NCBI GenBank assembly: GCA_026646885.1
Contig: JAPKHK010000015.1
Span: forward strand, 1 to 64,000
Reading direction: 5' to 3'
Source of the DNA: Casimicrobiaceae bacterium
GTDB lineage: Bacteria; Pseudomonadota; Gammaproteobacteria; Burkholderiales; Casimicrobiaceae
Length of the DNA: 64,000 bases
The notes beneath the pieces were generated by a model. The model was not told the DNA's origin. It made no database searches and worked only from the letters and a program-made list of their open reading frames with translations. The position numbers and the translations under genes were made by a program. Shown here piece after piece: positions 1-11,236 of the stretch; position 1 is the first letter of the stretch, and every line of letters starts with the position of its first letter.

Positions 1-23
1 ATCGTCAAGCACCCCTTACCCAA

Positions 24-53
24 CAACGCCCCTGAGATCACTCCGGGGCGTTG
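24..53. terminator. 9-bp inverted repeat, possible terminator of a gene left of the window
   Basis: Arms CAACGCCCC (24-32) and GGGGCGTTG (45-53) pair perfectly around a 12-base loop. There is only a short T run after the stem (CGCTTTG), so termination activity is uncertain. No gene is visible between it and the window edge. Confidence 0.3.
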
Positions 54-64
54 CGCTTTGCAGG

Positions 65-112
65 GGCACCAGCAAACAAAAAGCCAGTCAAAGCGACTGG
101 CTTTTTGTTTGC
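65..112 (-). terminator. Rho-independent terminator of tRNA-Thr
   Basis: Read on the minus strand directly after the tRNA CCA end, the transcript forms GCCAGTC/GACTGGC (stem) around GCTTT, followed by TTTTTGTTT, a textbook intrinsic terminator. The symmetry extends well past the stem: bases 65-89 and 95-119 are a perfect 25-bp inverted repeat whose tRNA-side arm includes the last seven bases of the tRNA (GGCACCA). Confidence 0.8.
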
Positions 113-188
113 TGGTGCCGGCGGAGAGACTCGAACTCACGACCTGACGCTTACGAAGCGCCTGCTCTACCAGCTGAGCTACGCCGGC
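113..188 (-). tRNA. tRNA-Thr (anticodon CGT)
   Basis: The minus strand folds as a 76-nt cloverleaf: acceptor GCCGGCG pairs with CGCCGGC, then a D arm GCTC...GAGC, an anticodon stem GGCGC/GCGTC (one mismatch) with loop TTCGTAA (anticodon CGT, decoding ACG), a T arm with TTCGAGT, and an encoded CCA. The T stem has one T-T mismatch. An intrinsic terminator follows immediately and a TATAAT box lies about 56 bases upstream. Confidence 0.95.
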
Positions 189-243
189 GGATCCTCCGAA
201 GAGCCACATAGCCGCACAGGCCCATGACTCTGGAAAAGCCGCT

Positions 244-249
244 ATTATA
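244..249 (-). promoter_or_regulatory. -10 box of the tRNA-Thr promoter
   Basis: The minus strand carries a perfect TATAAT within GCTATAATAGC. It would start transcription near 237, giving a leader of about 50 bases before the tRNA 5' end at 188. The -35 region (TGGCCG at a 17-base spacing) is a poor match. Confidence 0.5.
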
Positions 250-350
250 GCGTCCGCCGCATGTCGCGGCCAGGGTAATTCGCGTGCTGCCATCGGGCTT
301 CCGAGGTCGGACACGAGAGCGGCGAAGCAATGCGGAAAGGGGAATGGCTT

Positions 351-1145
351 GTGGGCGCAAAGCGCATCGTTTACGGTTTTCACGCGGTGACCGCTTGCTT
401 GCGGCAGGCGTTGCGCGGCGTAGACGAGGTGCTTTTTGACCAGGAGCGCCAGAGCCCACGCATGCGCGAACTCCTTGCTGCGGCGGAGCGCGCGGGAGTT
501 GAGCCACGGGCGGTGTCCAGCGAGCGGCTTGATGGGCTGGCCGGACACCGCCGCCATCAGGGTGTGGTGGCACTGGTGGAGGCTGGGGGAGGGCGTTTCA
601 CGGTGGTCGATATTCTGGAGGGCATCGATCATCCCGCGCTGTTTCTAGTGCTAGACGGCGTGCAAGATCCGCACAACCTGGGAGCTTGCCTGCGATCCAG
701 CGACGCCTTCGGGGTTGATGCGGTCATTCTTCCGAAGGACCGCGCGGTGGGGGTGAATGCCACAGTTGCGAAGGTGGCCTGTGGGGCGGCGGATACCGTT
801 CCGGTGATTACGGTGACCAATCTCGCACGTTGTTTGCGCGAGCTCCGAGAGGCCGGCGTGTGGGTTCTCGGTGCCGATGCCGACGCGCAGGAGAGCCTCT
901 TTCAGGCGGATTTGCGCGGTCCGGTGGCTTGGGTACTAGGTTCCGAGGGTAGTGGATTGCGACGTTTGACACGCGAGAGTTGTGATCGCTTGGTGCGCAT
1001 ACCACTCTCTGGGACGGTGGCAAGTCTCAATGTATCGGTTGCTGCAGGCATTTGCCTTTATGCGGCATGCGCTGCCCGGGGCGCGGAAGGCGGGGCAGAT
1101 GGTAATCAGTCGCCGCGCAGCTCGGTCAAACTGATTCGATCGTAG
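351..1145 (+). CDS. rlmB: 23S rRNA (guanosine-2'-O)-methyltransferase RlmB (G2251)
   Basis: SPOUT-family (TrmH/SpoU) methyltransferase that 2'-O-methylates G2251 in the 23S rRNA peptidyl-transferase P loop using S-adenosylmethionine. The N-terminal part (about 1-75) is the SpoU substrate-binding domain. The catalytic knotted domain shows the three family motifs: LDGVQDPHNLGA with the catalytic-type Asn and Arg, then WVLGSEGSGL, then IPLSGTVASLNVSVA. I place the start at GTG 351 because AAAGGGGA lies 7 bases upstream and the protein then has the family's usual length (264 residues). An ATG at 330 in the same frame has no good ribosome site. The 3' end overlaps the convergent phosphoribosyltransferase gene by 40 bases. 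Confidence 0.93.
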   Translation: MGAKRIVYGFHAVTACLRQALRGVDEVLFDQERQSPRMRELLAAAERAGVEPRAVSSERLDGLAGHRRHQGVVALVEAGGGRFTVVDILEGIDHPALFLVLDGVQDPHNLGACLRSSDAFGVDAVILPKDRAVGVNATVAKVACGAADTVPVITVTNLARCLRELREAGVWVLGADADAQESLFQADLRGPVAWVLGSEGSGLRRLTRESCDRLVRIPLSGTVASLNVSVAAGICLYAACAARGAEGGADGNQSPRSSVKLIRS

Positions 1146-1611
1146 CGTTCGAAAGGCTGGTGAATCCAGGGGTTGTCTGGAAGGAACACGACTCGGTAGT
1201 CGGGCGTGAACACTGAACAGGCTTTTTGCCAGATGACGGCAGTGCGCATCTCGGTCATGGCGGGAATGCGGCGCGGCAGCGCCTCGGTGACGGCCGTGAG
1301 GGTCGTACCCGAATCGACCATGTCGTCGGACACCAGGATGCGGCCCCCGAGCGCCGGGGCGTTACAGGTGATTTCCTCCGCAATGCTGAGCGCGCCACGC
1401 ACGGTTCCTCCTTCAGCGACATAGGATCGTGTCGCCAGCACTGCGAGCGGTTTGTCGAAGATGCGCGAGAGCACATCGCCCACCCGCAAGCCGCCGCGCG
1501 CAATGCATAGCACTTGGTCAAACCTCCAGCCAGAGCGGTCGATCTCGAGCGCAAGCCGCTCGATCAAGCGATAATATTCGTCCCAGTCGACAAGTAGATC
1601 GGCCATGTTCA

Positions 1612-1612
<1 letters not shown>
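1106..1612 (-). CDS. Type I phosphoribosyltransferase (purine-type)
   Basis: Cytosolic phosphoribosyltransferase of 168 residues. The PRPP-binding loop ILVSDDMVDSGTTL sits near residues 92-105, preceded by the core beta-strand segment VLCIARGGLRVGD. Such enzymes transfer a purine base to PRPP. Position directly after purA suggests purine salvage (xanthine/guanine type), but the base specificity cannot be read from sequence. The ATG overlaps the purA stop by one base (TGATG), so translation is probably coupled. A second ATG at 1606 is an alternative start. The C-terminal end lies antisense to the end of rlmB. Confidence 0.85.
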
Positions 1613-4126
<2,514 letters not shown>

Positions 4127-4163
4127 GGCGATCATCAAATGTGGTTGCAGGCCACTAGTGCCA

Positions 4164-4352
4164 TCATCGGCGCGCCAGCCAGAGCACCAGCAAACCCGCC
4201 GCCAGGGACAGCAGGCCAAGGAAGCGAACCTGGCCGTCCTGCATCTCGGCAAGCCGCCGGAAGGTAGTTCGCCACATGCGCGGTGCCGCAAAAGGCAATA
4301 TGCCCTCCAGGAGCAGGACGAGCGCGAACGCAAACATCAGGCATTCTGACAT
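4164..4352 (-). CDS. DUF2065 small inner-membrane protein (YjeT-like)
   Basis: A 62-residue protein with two hydrophobic segments (about 5-22 and 42-59) separated by a short basic loop containing FAAPRMWR, which matches the DUF2065/YjeT family. Members are regularly encoded beside hflK-hflC and purA, as here, but their function is unknown. It begins 14 bases after the hflC stop, so it is probably the last hfl-operon gene before hisZ. Confidence 0.88.
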   Translation of the reverse strand: MSECLMFAFALVLLLEGILPFAAPRMWRTTFRRLAEMQDGQVRFLGLLSLAAGLLVLWLARR

Positions 4353-4366
4353 TGCGTCGCCGAGTC

Positions 4367-5251
4367 CTATTTGGCAGGCTTGGCCACGCCGCCGGGGTTC
4401 TTGAGATAGCGGAAGAACTCGGCGTTGGGTTCAATCACGAGCAGGTCGTTCTTGCCGCGAAAGCTCGCCTTGTACGCTTCCAGACTGCGATAGAAGGAAT
4501 AGAACTCGGGATTCTGGCCATAGGCGCCGGCATAAATCGCCGCGGCCTTGGCGTCGCCCTCCCCCTTGACTTTCTGGGCTTGCCGGTAAGCGTCGGCCAG
4601 CAGCACCTCGCGCTGGCGATCAGCGTCTGCGCGAATGCGCTCCGATTCGGCCGAGCCGAGGGAGCGCAGCTCGTTCGCGACGCGCTTGCGTTCTGCTTCC
4701 ATTCGCCGATAGACAGCTTCGCTGACTTCCTGGGGGAGATCGACCCGCTTCAAGCGCACGTCGATGATCTCGACGCCAATCTTGCGGCCGTCTTCGTTGG
4801 CGCGCTCGCGGACGATCTTCATGATCTGGTCGCGCTCGCCCGAAACGACGTCGTGAATGGTGCGCTTGCCGAATTCCTCGCGCAGCGTGGCGTTGACCGA
4901 CTGGGTGAGGCGGCGCTTGGCCTGCTCTTCATCGCCGGCAACGCTGATATAGAACTGCCGCACCTCGACTATGCGCCACTTGACGAATGAATCGACCAGG
5001 ACGTTCTTCTTCTCTGAAGTGATGAAGCGCTCGGCCTCGGGGTTGTCGAGAGTGAGAATGCGCCGTTCGTAATACTTGACGTCCTGCAGGAGCGGAACCT
5101 TCCAGAAAAGTCCAGCCTCGGAATGGATGCGAACGATCTCGCCAAGCTGCCTGACGATGGCGTGCTGGCGCTGATCAACGGTGTAAAGGGCCTGGCTGAG
5201 CAGCACCAAACCGGTGATGATTAGCGCTATCAGGGGGGCTAGCAGTCTCAT
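4367..5251 (-). CDS. hflC: HflC, regulator of FtsH protease (SPFH/band 7 protein)
   Basis: HflC forms, with HflK, the periplasm-facing membrane cage that surrounds and modulates the FtsH protease. The 294-residue protein has an N-terminal membrane anchor (about residues 4-21) and a band 7/SPFH domain starting at YTVDQRQHAIV. A long Glu/Arg-rich helical stretch follows (residues about 160-225, VYRRMEAERKRVANELRS). The ATG lies directly against the hflK stop (no intergenic base), consistent with coupled expression of the two subunits. Confidence 0.97.
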   Translation of the reverse strand: MRLLAPLIALIITGLVLLSQALYTVDQRQHAIVRQLGEIVRIHSEAGLFWKVPLLQDVKYYERRILTLDNPEAERFITSEKKNVLVDSFVKWRIVEVRQFYISVAGDEEQAKRRLTQSVNATLREEFGKRTIHDVVSGERDQIMKIVRERANEDGRKIGVEIIDVRLKRVDLPQEVSEAVYRRMEAERKRVANELRSLGSAESERIRADADRQREVLLADAYRQAQKVKGEGDAKAAAIYAGAYGQNPEFYSFYRSLEAYKASFRGKNDLLVIEPNAEFFRYLKNPGGVAKPAK

Positions 5252-6448
5252 CTAGCGGCCCTCCCGATCGCGGCTGCGTAGGCTGTCGCGCCCGCGCAGA
5301 GCGGGAGAATCGATCGTCACTGGACTCTCCGGCGCTGGCATCCGCATGCTATCCGACAGGAGACCGGTGCCACCGGATTCCGGGTGGGCGAGGAGTTTGT
5401 CGAGAGGCAAATAAAGCAGATTGCCTCCGCCCTTCTGATCGATCAGCACCTTGCTCGTGCTGGCAAGCACCGCCTGCATCATGTCGAGATAGAGTCGGTC
5501 GCGCGTCACTGCCGGGGCTTTGGCGTACTCCACGAGAATCTGTTTGAAGCGGCTTGCATCACCCTCGGCGTTGGCTACAACTTTGGCGCTGTAGCCGGCG
5601 GCTTCCTGAAGCAGGCGGGACGCTACGCCGGCGGCTTTGGGAATGACGTCGTTCGCATAGGCTTGGCCCTCGTTCTTGAGTCGCTCGCGATCCTGACCCG
5701 CTTTCACCGCGTCATCGAATGCCGCTTGCACCTGCTCGGGGGGTTGCGCGTTCTGCATCGTGACCCGTGACAGTGCGATGCCGGTCTCGTAGCGATCGAG
5801 TATCTCCTGCATCAGCTTCTGCGTGTCCGCGGCGATTTGCTGCCGACCCTCGTATAGCACGAAGTCCATCTTGCTCTTTCCGACGACTTCGCGAATCGCG
5901 GTTTCGGCGATTTGGCGCACGCCTTGCTCGGTGCCGCGGTTCTTGAATAGAAAATCCTCTGGGCTCTTGATGGTGTACTGTACGGCAAACTGGATGTCGA
6001 TGATATTCTCGTCGTCGGTGAGCATTAACGACTCGCGCTGTTCCTTCGCTTTGACATTGGCGCGATAGCCTACCTCGACGGTGTTTACTTGCGACGAATT
6101 CACGATTTCGGCCGATTCGATCGGGGAGGGCAAATGCCAGCGCAGGCCGGGAAGGGTGGTTTCCTTGTACAGCCCAAAACGAAGCACCACACCGCGTCGG
6201 CCTTCGTCGACGATATAGAAGCCGCTCGCCAGCCAAACGGCAATGACCAGTGCCACGAGCATCGCAAATCCGGGCAGAGCCATGCCGATCCCGCCCCCGG
6301 GCTCTCCGGGCGGTGGCTCATCACTGCCGCCGCGGCGGGAGAATAGCGCGTTGATGCGGCGGTTGATGTTGCGCCAGATCTCGTCGAGATCAGGTGGGCC
6401 GCCGCTGCCGCCGCCACGTTTGCCCCACTGCGGATCGTTGAGAGACAT
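5252..6448 (-). CDS. hflK: HflK, regulator of FtsH protease (SPFH/band 7 protein)
   Basis: Partner of HflC in the FtsH regulatory complex. The 398-residue protein begins with the Gly/Pro-rich cytoplasmic tail typical of HflK (GKRGGGSGGPPDLDEIW, then a GGSDEPPPGEPGGG stretch). One transmembrane helix follows (about 57-76, GFAMLVALVIAVWLASGFY), then the band 7 domain (VDEGRRGVVLRFG) and a charged helical region. The C-terminal tail is low complexity. It lies between hflX and hflC, the standard hfq-hflX-hflK-hflC order. Confidence 0.97.
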   Translation of the reverse strand: MSLNDPQWGKRGGGSGGPPDLDEIWRNINRRINALFSRRGGSDEPPPGEPGGGIGMALPGFAMLVALVIAVWLASGFYIVDEGRRGVVLRFGLYKETTLPGLRWHLPSPIESAEIVNSSQVNTVEVGYRANVKAKEQRESLMLTDDENIIDIQFAVQYTIKSPEDFLFKNRGTEQGVRQIAETAIREVVGKSKMDFVLYEGRQQIAADTQKLMQEILDRYETGIALSRVTMQNAQPPEQVQAAFDDAVKAGQDRERLKNEGQAYANDVIPKAAGVASRLLQEAAGYSAKVVANAEGDASRFKQILVEYAKAPAVTRDRLYLDMMQAVLASTSKVLIDQKGGGNLLYLPLDKLLAHPESGGTGLLSDSMRMPAPESPVTIDSPALRGRDSLRSRDREGR

Positions 6449-6465
6449 AGAGACTTGGATCGTGT

Positions 6466-7587
6466 TCAGGTTGCTTGCGCCGCCGTGCTCGATGGCGCGA
6501 GAAGGGGAAAGCGCTCAGTCAAGGCCTGCCGCAAACTTTCACAGCCCTCGCCCGTTGCTGCGCTCAGCCGGACGGCACAAATTTTACCATATTCGTCGCG
6601 CTCCACACCCGGCTGCAAGCCCGACAGATCGATCTTGTTGTAGACGACGACGCGCGGGAGCTTCGCGGCGCCAATTTCTTCGAGCACCGCGTCGACCGCG
6701 GCCATTTGCTCATGGCGGGACGCGTGCGCGCTGTCGACGACGTGTAACAGCAAATCGGCCTCTACCGCTTCGTGCAGCGTCGCCTGAAAGGCCGCGACCA
6801 GAGCGTGCGGTAGCTCCCGGATGAATCCTACCGTGTCGGACAGCACTATCGGTTCCGCTCCGGGCACATAGAGCCGGCGCAGGGTCGTGTCGAGCGTCGC
6901 GAAGAGTTGGTCTGCCGCAAAGGTACGCGCACCGGTCAAGCGATTGAACAACGTCGATTTGCCGGCGTTGGTGTAGCCAACGAGCGCAATATTGCGGGTG
7001 GCTGCCCGCCTCCGGGCGCGGCGCTGGGTCTCCCGCTGGCGCCCCACTTTGGCTAGGCGATCCTTGAGCAGTTTGACCCGGTCGGAAAGGAGCCGTCGGT
7101 CAACTTCGAGCTGCGTTTCTCCGGGCCCTCGCAGGCCGATACCGCCTTTTTGCCGCTCCAGGTGTGTCCAGCCGCGAACTAGCCTGGTCGCCAGGTGTTC
7201 CAGTTGGGCGAGTTCGACCTGCAGCTTGCCCTCGGCGCTGCGTGCGCGCAGGGCGAAAATGTCCAATATCAGGGAAACCCGATCGACCACACGGCGTCCC
7301 AGCTCGCGTTCAAGGTTGCGCTGCTGGGCGCCGGAAAGCGCGTGGTTGAAGATAACCAGATCGGCATCGGTGGCTTGGGCGAGGATCCGCACTTCTTCAG
7401 CCTTGCCGCGGCCGAGATAGAGCGCGGGGTCCGGCCGATCGCGCCGGCCGGTGACCTGCCCGAGCACTACCGCACCGCAGCTCGCCGCGAGTTCGCCAAG
7501 TTCGGCCAGATCTTCGGCGGCGTGTCCATCACCGAAGTCGATTTGAACCAGGATAGCGCGGTTGCCGCCGCTGGGCCGCTCGAACAT
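6466..7587 (-). CDS. hflX: Ribosome-associated GTPase HflX
   Basis: HflX is a GTPase that binds the 50S subunit and rescues or splits stalled ribosomes, notably under heat stress. The 373-residue protein has the N-terminal HflX domain with the glycine-rich segment GGIGLRGPGETQLE near 147-160. The G domain has G1 GYTNAGKST, G3 DTVGF and G4 NKID, followed by a short C-terminal part. It is preceded by hfq with about 50 bases between them and followed closely by hflK. Confidence 0.96.
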   Translation of the reverse strand: MFERPSGGNRAILVQIDFGDGHAAEDLAELGELAASCGAVVLGQVTGRRDRPDPALYLGRGKAEEVRILAQATDADLVIFNHALSGAQQRNLERELGRRVVDRVSLILDIFALRARSAEGKLQVELAQLEHLATRLVRGWTHLERQKGGIGLRGPGETQLEVDRRLLSDRVKLLKDRLAKVGRQRETQRRARRRAATRNIALVGYTNAGKSTLFNRLTGARTFAADQLFATLDTTLRRLYVPGAEPIVLSDTVGFIRELPHALVAAFQATLHEAVEADLLLHVVDSAHASRHEQMAAVDAVLEEIGAAKLPRVVVYNKIDLSGLQPGVERDEYGKICAVRLSAATGEGCESLRQALTERFPLLAPSSTAAQAT

Positions 7588-7638
7588 CAGCGCCTACCGG
7601 TGGCAGGCCGCGCCCCGCTGCCGAGGGACTGCCTAGTC

Positions 7639-7872
7639 TTAATTCTCGGATTCGTGCGAGAGGGTGATCGCTCGAGCCGGCACGACCGTCGAGATGGCGT
7701 GCTTGTATACCATTTGCGTCACCGTGTTCTTGAGTAGCACAACGTACTGGTCAAACGATTCGATCTGGCCTTGCAGCTTGATGCCGTTCACCAGATAAAT
7801 CGAAACCTGGACATGCTCCTTGCGCAGCGTGTTCAGGAACGGGTCTTGTAGCATTTGCCCTTTGTTGCTCAT
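7639..7872 (-). CDS. hfq: RNA chaperone Hfq
   Basis: Hfq is a ring-shaped Sm-like protein that pairs small regulatory RNAs with their targets. The 77-residue sequence has the conserved start [14 protein letters not shown]. The Sm1 motif runs through [20 protein letters not shown] and the Sm2 motif is YKHAIST. There is no extended acidic tail beyond HESEN. The start is supported by CGGAG about 5 bases upstream. The gap to der suggests that hfq has its own promoter in addition to read-through. Confidence 0.98.
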   Translation of the reverse strand: MSNKGQMLQDPFLNTLRKEHVQVSIYLVNGIKLQGQIESFDQYVVLLKNTVTQMVYKHAISTVVPARAITLSHESEN

Positions 7873-8105
7873 AGTGGCTCCGTTTTGTTGTATACATCAA
7901 AGAAATCGCTGATCGACTTTCCCCGGGTTGATTGCGAGCGATAGTTCGCATGCCCTCGAGCGAGCAAACCACGCTCCCGCGTCTCTATCCGGAGTGCTTT
8001 CGGCGATGTCCTCAACAGTCAAAAAAGCTGTCCAAAGAACGTCAACAGCGCGTAACACTTTACTGCATTTTTTCCGGCCGCGCCAATCGGCCGGGAATCG
8101 TGGCC
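7873..8105. other. der-hfq intergenic region with a GC hairpin
   Basis: There is no gene in these 233 bases. The only clear structure is a 7-bp perfect inverted repeat, CCGGCCG (8074-8080) and CGGCCGG (8088-8094), just after the der stop. It is flanked by T6 on its left, so in the der direction the RNA stem is followed by A residues and would not be a standard terminator. A TATACA sequence (minus strand, 7889-7894) could be a -10 box for hfq, but no convincing -35 is in place. Confidence 0.4.
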
Positions 8106-9434
8106 TCAAGTCCCATTGGCAAAAGGATTGCGGCCAGTTCTGAAAGCGATGCGTAGAGGCGTACCCTCCAATTTGAACGCCTCCCGGAAAAAATGTTCCA
8201 GGTAGCGTCGATACGCGTCCGGGACGTTCTCCAGGGCGTTGCCATGGATCACGATCAGCGGCGGATTCATCCCTCCTTGGTGGGCATAGCGCAACTTGGG
8301 GCGCACCGGACCGGCGCGGGGCGGCTGCTGCCGGGCCACCGCTTCAGCCAGAACCCTTGTCAGCCGGGGCGTTGGGAGTTTCGCCGTAGCTGAGGCGTAG
8401 GCTCTTTGCACCGAGATGAACAGTGCGTTGATTCCAGTCCCCTGCTTAGCGGAAATGAAATGGTGGCGCGCGAAATCCAAGAAACCGAGCTTGCGGCCGA
8501 AATCGTGCTTGACCCGCTCACGCTGTTCGGCGGGCAGGCCGTCCCACTTGTTGACGGCCACCACCAAGGCGCGGCCGGCTTCGAGGACGAATCCGGCAAG
8601 GTGGGCATCCTGATCGGAGATGTCTTGGCGTGCGTCAAGCATGAGAATAACCACGTTCGCATCTTCGATCGCCTGCAAGGTCTTAACGACCGAGAATTTC
8701 TCGATCGCCTCGGTGACCTTGCCCCGCCGGCGCACTCCCGCCGTGTCGATCAGCGTGTAAGGTTTGCCTGCGCGACAGAAATCAAGGTAGATGCTGTCTC
8801 GAGTGGTACCGGGTTGGTCGAAAGCGATGACTCGCTCTTCGCCCAATAGTGCATTGACGAGAGTCGACTTGCCGACGTTGGGGCGGCCAATCACTGCGAT
8901 GCGCGTTCCTGGCGCGGCCGGCTCATCGGTCACAAGGTCGTTGGGAAGGGGCGCCAGGGCGAGTTCGATGAGGTCGCGCACATGATCACCGTGTGCGGAA
9001 GAGATTGCATAGGGTTGGCCGAGCCCGAGTTCGTGAAACTCCGCGCAGGCGCGAGCCGGATCAGCACCCTCGGCCTTATTGACGGCAAGCAGGACGCGGC
9101 GGCCGCTTTTGCGCAGAATGTCGGCGATGGCATGGTCCTGTGCGGTTAATCCAGCGCGCGCATCGACCAGAAACAGTACTACGTCGGCCTCGACGATGGC
9201 TTGCCGCGTCTGTTTGGCCATTTCGAAGAGAATGCCGTCGGTGGCAATCGGTTCGAAACCTCCTGTATCGACCACGAGATAGGGGCGGTCACCCACCCGG
9301 CCACGGCCGTAATGACGATCGCGAGTGAGGCCTGGCAGGTCCGCCACCAAGGCGTCGCGCGAGCGGGTCAGACGATTGAACAGGGTCGATTTGCCGACAT
9401 TGGGTCGGCCGACCAAAACGACGACGGGCGGCAT
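8106..9434 (-). CDS. der: Ribosome biogenesis GTPase Der (EngA)
   Basis: Der carries two tandem GTPase domains and acts in maturation of the 50S subunit. The 442-residue protein shows both G1 loops (GRPNVGKST near residue 8 and again near 183). G3 DTGGF and G4 NKAE are in the first domain, and DTAGV and NKWD in the second. A C-terminal KH-like domain contains [10 protein letters not shown]. It starts 3 bases after the bamB stop, an arrangement conserved in proteobacteria. Confidence 0.97.
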   Translation of the reverse strand: MPPVVVLVGRPNVGKSTLFNRLTRSRDALVADLPGLTRDRHYGRGRVGDRPYLVVDTGGFEPIATDGILFEMAKQTRQAIVEADVVLFLVDARAGLTAQDHAIADILRKSGRRVLLAVNKAEGADPARACAEFHELGLGQPYAISSAHGDHVRDLIELALAPLPNDLVTDEPAAPGTRIAVIGRPNVGKSTLVNALLGEERVIAFDQPGTTRDSIYLDFCRAGKPYTLIDTAGVRRRGKVTEAIEKFSVVKTLQAIEDANVVILMLDARQDISDQDAHLAGFVLEAGRALVVAVNKWDGLPAEQRERVKHDFGRKLGFLDFARHHFISAKQGTGINALFISVQRAYASATAKLPTPRLTRVLAEAVARQQPPRAGPVRPKLRYAHQGGMNPPLIVIHGNALENVPDAYRRYLEHFFREAFKLEGTPLRIAFRTGRNPFANGT

Positions 9435-9437
9435 GAA

Positions 9438-10583
9438 CTAGGACATGCGAATCCGCATCAAGCTGCCCTTGACGGTCAGCACAAGAATGCCGTCCGAAAG
9501 TCTGGTCGGCTGTCCGAGGGCAGCGCTACCGTCCAGGGAGGCTCGCCCGATCAGAGCGCCGTCTGACCGATCCAGTATGTGAACATAACCCTCGACATCG
9601 ACCACGGCCAAGTGCTCGCCCGCCAGCTGTGGGGCGGTGGGGCGTCGTTGTCCCAACTTATCCTGCTTCCAGATGCTTGCGCCAGTGCTCTTGTCTAGGG
9701 CATGGATGTGGCCTTTGTCGTCGGTAACGAAGACCGCGCGCGCGTCCGCAGTGAGTCCGGCGTGGCTCGATATGTCGCGCGACCAAAGCATGGCCCCTCG
9801 GAGAATGTCAAAGCAGGCGAGCCGACCCTGAAATGCGACGGCACAGACCTGTCGATCATCGGCAACGGGTCGGCTAGTGACATCCGCAATGCGCTCAAGT
9901 TCGGTTGCGCCCTTGGGTGTGGCGATGCTTGCCTCCCAGCCCACTGCGCCACTGGCCATGTCCATGCCGATTACTTTGCCGCCGGGTGTGCCAGTGAAAA
10001 GGCCACCGCGCAACACCACGCCGTTGGCATGGCTGCGCAGTGTCAGTGCCGGAATGCTGCGCTGATAGACCCATTTGCGCTCTCCGCTTTTTGCTTGAAA
10101 GCCAAAAATGCGGCCATCCCCGGACCAGACTGCCACGACACCATCGGCCACCTGGGGGGGCGCCAATACCTCGCTAGAAACTTGCGCCTGCCAGAGCGGT
10201 TGACCGCTGGCGTTGAAGGCGTGCACTTGGCCCTTGGGCGTGGCGACCGCAATGACTTCGCCATCGCTGCCTACACCTGCGCCGAGGCCGGTTCCGGCCG
10301 ATGCGCGCCAGTCGATCCGGCCGGATTCCAGTTCGAAGGCGATGAGCGAACCGTCGGCCGTCGCGGCGAATATGCGTTGCGCTACGAGCGAGGGCGCAAA
10401 TCCGGGGCCAAGTCTGCCCAGGGGCTGCTGCCAAACCACCGTGCCGGTAACCTTGTTGCGAAAATCGGGCAGCGGCCCGGGCTTGAAGGCGTCCGAGCCG
10501 AAGAAAGGAAAGGAAGAACAACCGCCCAGCGCCAACGCGGCCAGCGCTGAGATCCTGAACACCATGCGCCCGATACCCATCAT
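9438..10583 (-). CDS. bamB: Outer membrane assembly lipoprotein BamB
   Basis: BamB is the beta-propeller lipoprotein of the BAM complex that inserts beta-barrel proteins into the outer membrane. The signal sequence ends in a lipobox, LALGGC, with the lipidated Cys at about residue 22. It is followed by PQQ-like propeller repeats (for example ATADGSLIAFELESGRIDW and VDVEGYVHILDRSDG). The start ATG overlaps the stop of the upstream yfgM-like gene (ATGA) and has GGGGGA 7 bases upstream. Confidence 0.95.
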   Translation of the reverse strand: MMGIGRMVFRISALAALALGGCSSFPFFGSDAFKPGPLPDFRNKVTGTVVWQQPLGRLGPGFAPSLVAQRIFAATADGSLIAFELESGRIDWRASAGTGLGAGVGSDGEVIAVATPKGQVHAFNASGQPLWQAQVSSEVLAPPQVADGVVAVWSGDGRIFGFQAKSGERKWVYQRSIPALTLRSHANGVVLRGGLFTGTPGGKVIGMDMASGAVGWEASIATPKGATELERIADVTSRPVADDRQVCAVAFQGRLACFDILRGAMLWSRDISSHAGLTADARAVFVTDDKGHIHALDKSTGASIWKQDKLGQRRPTAPQLAGEHLAVVDVEGYVHILDRSDGALIGRASLDGSAALGQPTRLSDGILVLTVKGSLMRIRMS

Positions 10584-11218
10584 AGATGTTCCCCCGCGGC
10601 GTCGAGCTTGAGTTGAACAGTTTGGCGATACGGCGACTTGCTGTCCAGTTTGGTCAAGGCTTCCTGGTAGGCCGCGCGCGCCTCAGCGATCTTCCCGGCA
10701 GCAGCGAGGACGTCGCCGCGCAAGTCCGCGTATATTCCCGCAAAGGCAGGATCATGCTTGGCTTCGAGCACGCGCAAGGCTTCGTCGTAAGCCTTTTCGT
10801 CGAGCAAGAAAGTGGCGAACCGGTATCGCGCGACCTGCTTCAGTTCCTCCTCCGCGGCCTTGTCCGCGGCCCACTGCAAGTTTGCTTTCGCCGCCGCGCG
10901 GTCACCGGCGTCAAGCTGCAGCCGCGCGAGCAACAGGGCTGCCCGGGGAGCGTATGCGGTTCCCGAATATTTCTTGGTGAGCTGCTCGGCCGCGTCTTTG
11001 GCCTTTGGCAGATCCTTCTTCTGCGCAGCCTGGGCGACGGCGCTGTACAGCACGCTGGCTTCCCTTGTCTGAGTGGCTTGATACCATCCCCAGCCTTGAA
11101 ACGCGATGATGATGACGCATACGGCCGTGACCGCCATGCTTACCCAATTGCCGTAATGTTTCCACCACGCTTTGAGGGCGTCGATGGTTTCCTGTTCTTC
11201 GAGGTTGTAGACCGCCAT
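10580..11218 (-). CDS. YfgM-like inner-membrane TPR protein
   Basis: A 212-residue single-pass membrane protein: a short cytoplasmic N terminus, a transmembrane helix at about 24-43 and a periplasmic tetratricopeptide-like region rich in Ala, Leu and Lys. In E. coli, YfgM is linked to the Sec translocon and periplasmic chaperones such as PpiD. The position between hisS and bamB is the conserved one, which supports the assignment. Translation is coupled to bamB by a 4-base overlap. Confidence 0.9.
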   Translation of the reverse strand: MAVYNLEEQETIDALKAWWKHYGNWVSMAVTAVCVIIIAFQGWGWYQATQTREASVLYSAVAQAAQKKDLPKAKDAAEQLTKKYSGTAYAPRAALLLARLQLDAGDRAAAKANLQWAADKAAEEELKQVARYRFATFLLDEKAYDEALRVLEAKHDPAFAGIYADLRGDVLAAAGKIAEARAAYQEALTKLDSKSPYRQTVQLKLDAAGEHL

Positions 11219-11236
11219 CTCTATTCCTTGGAGAGG

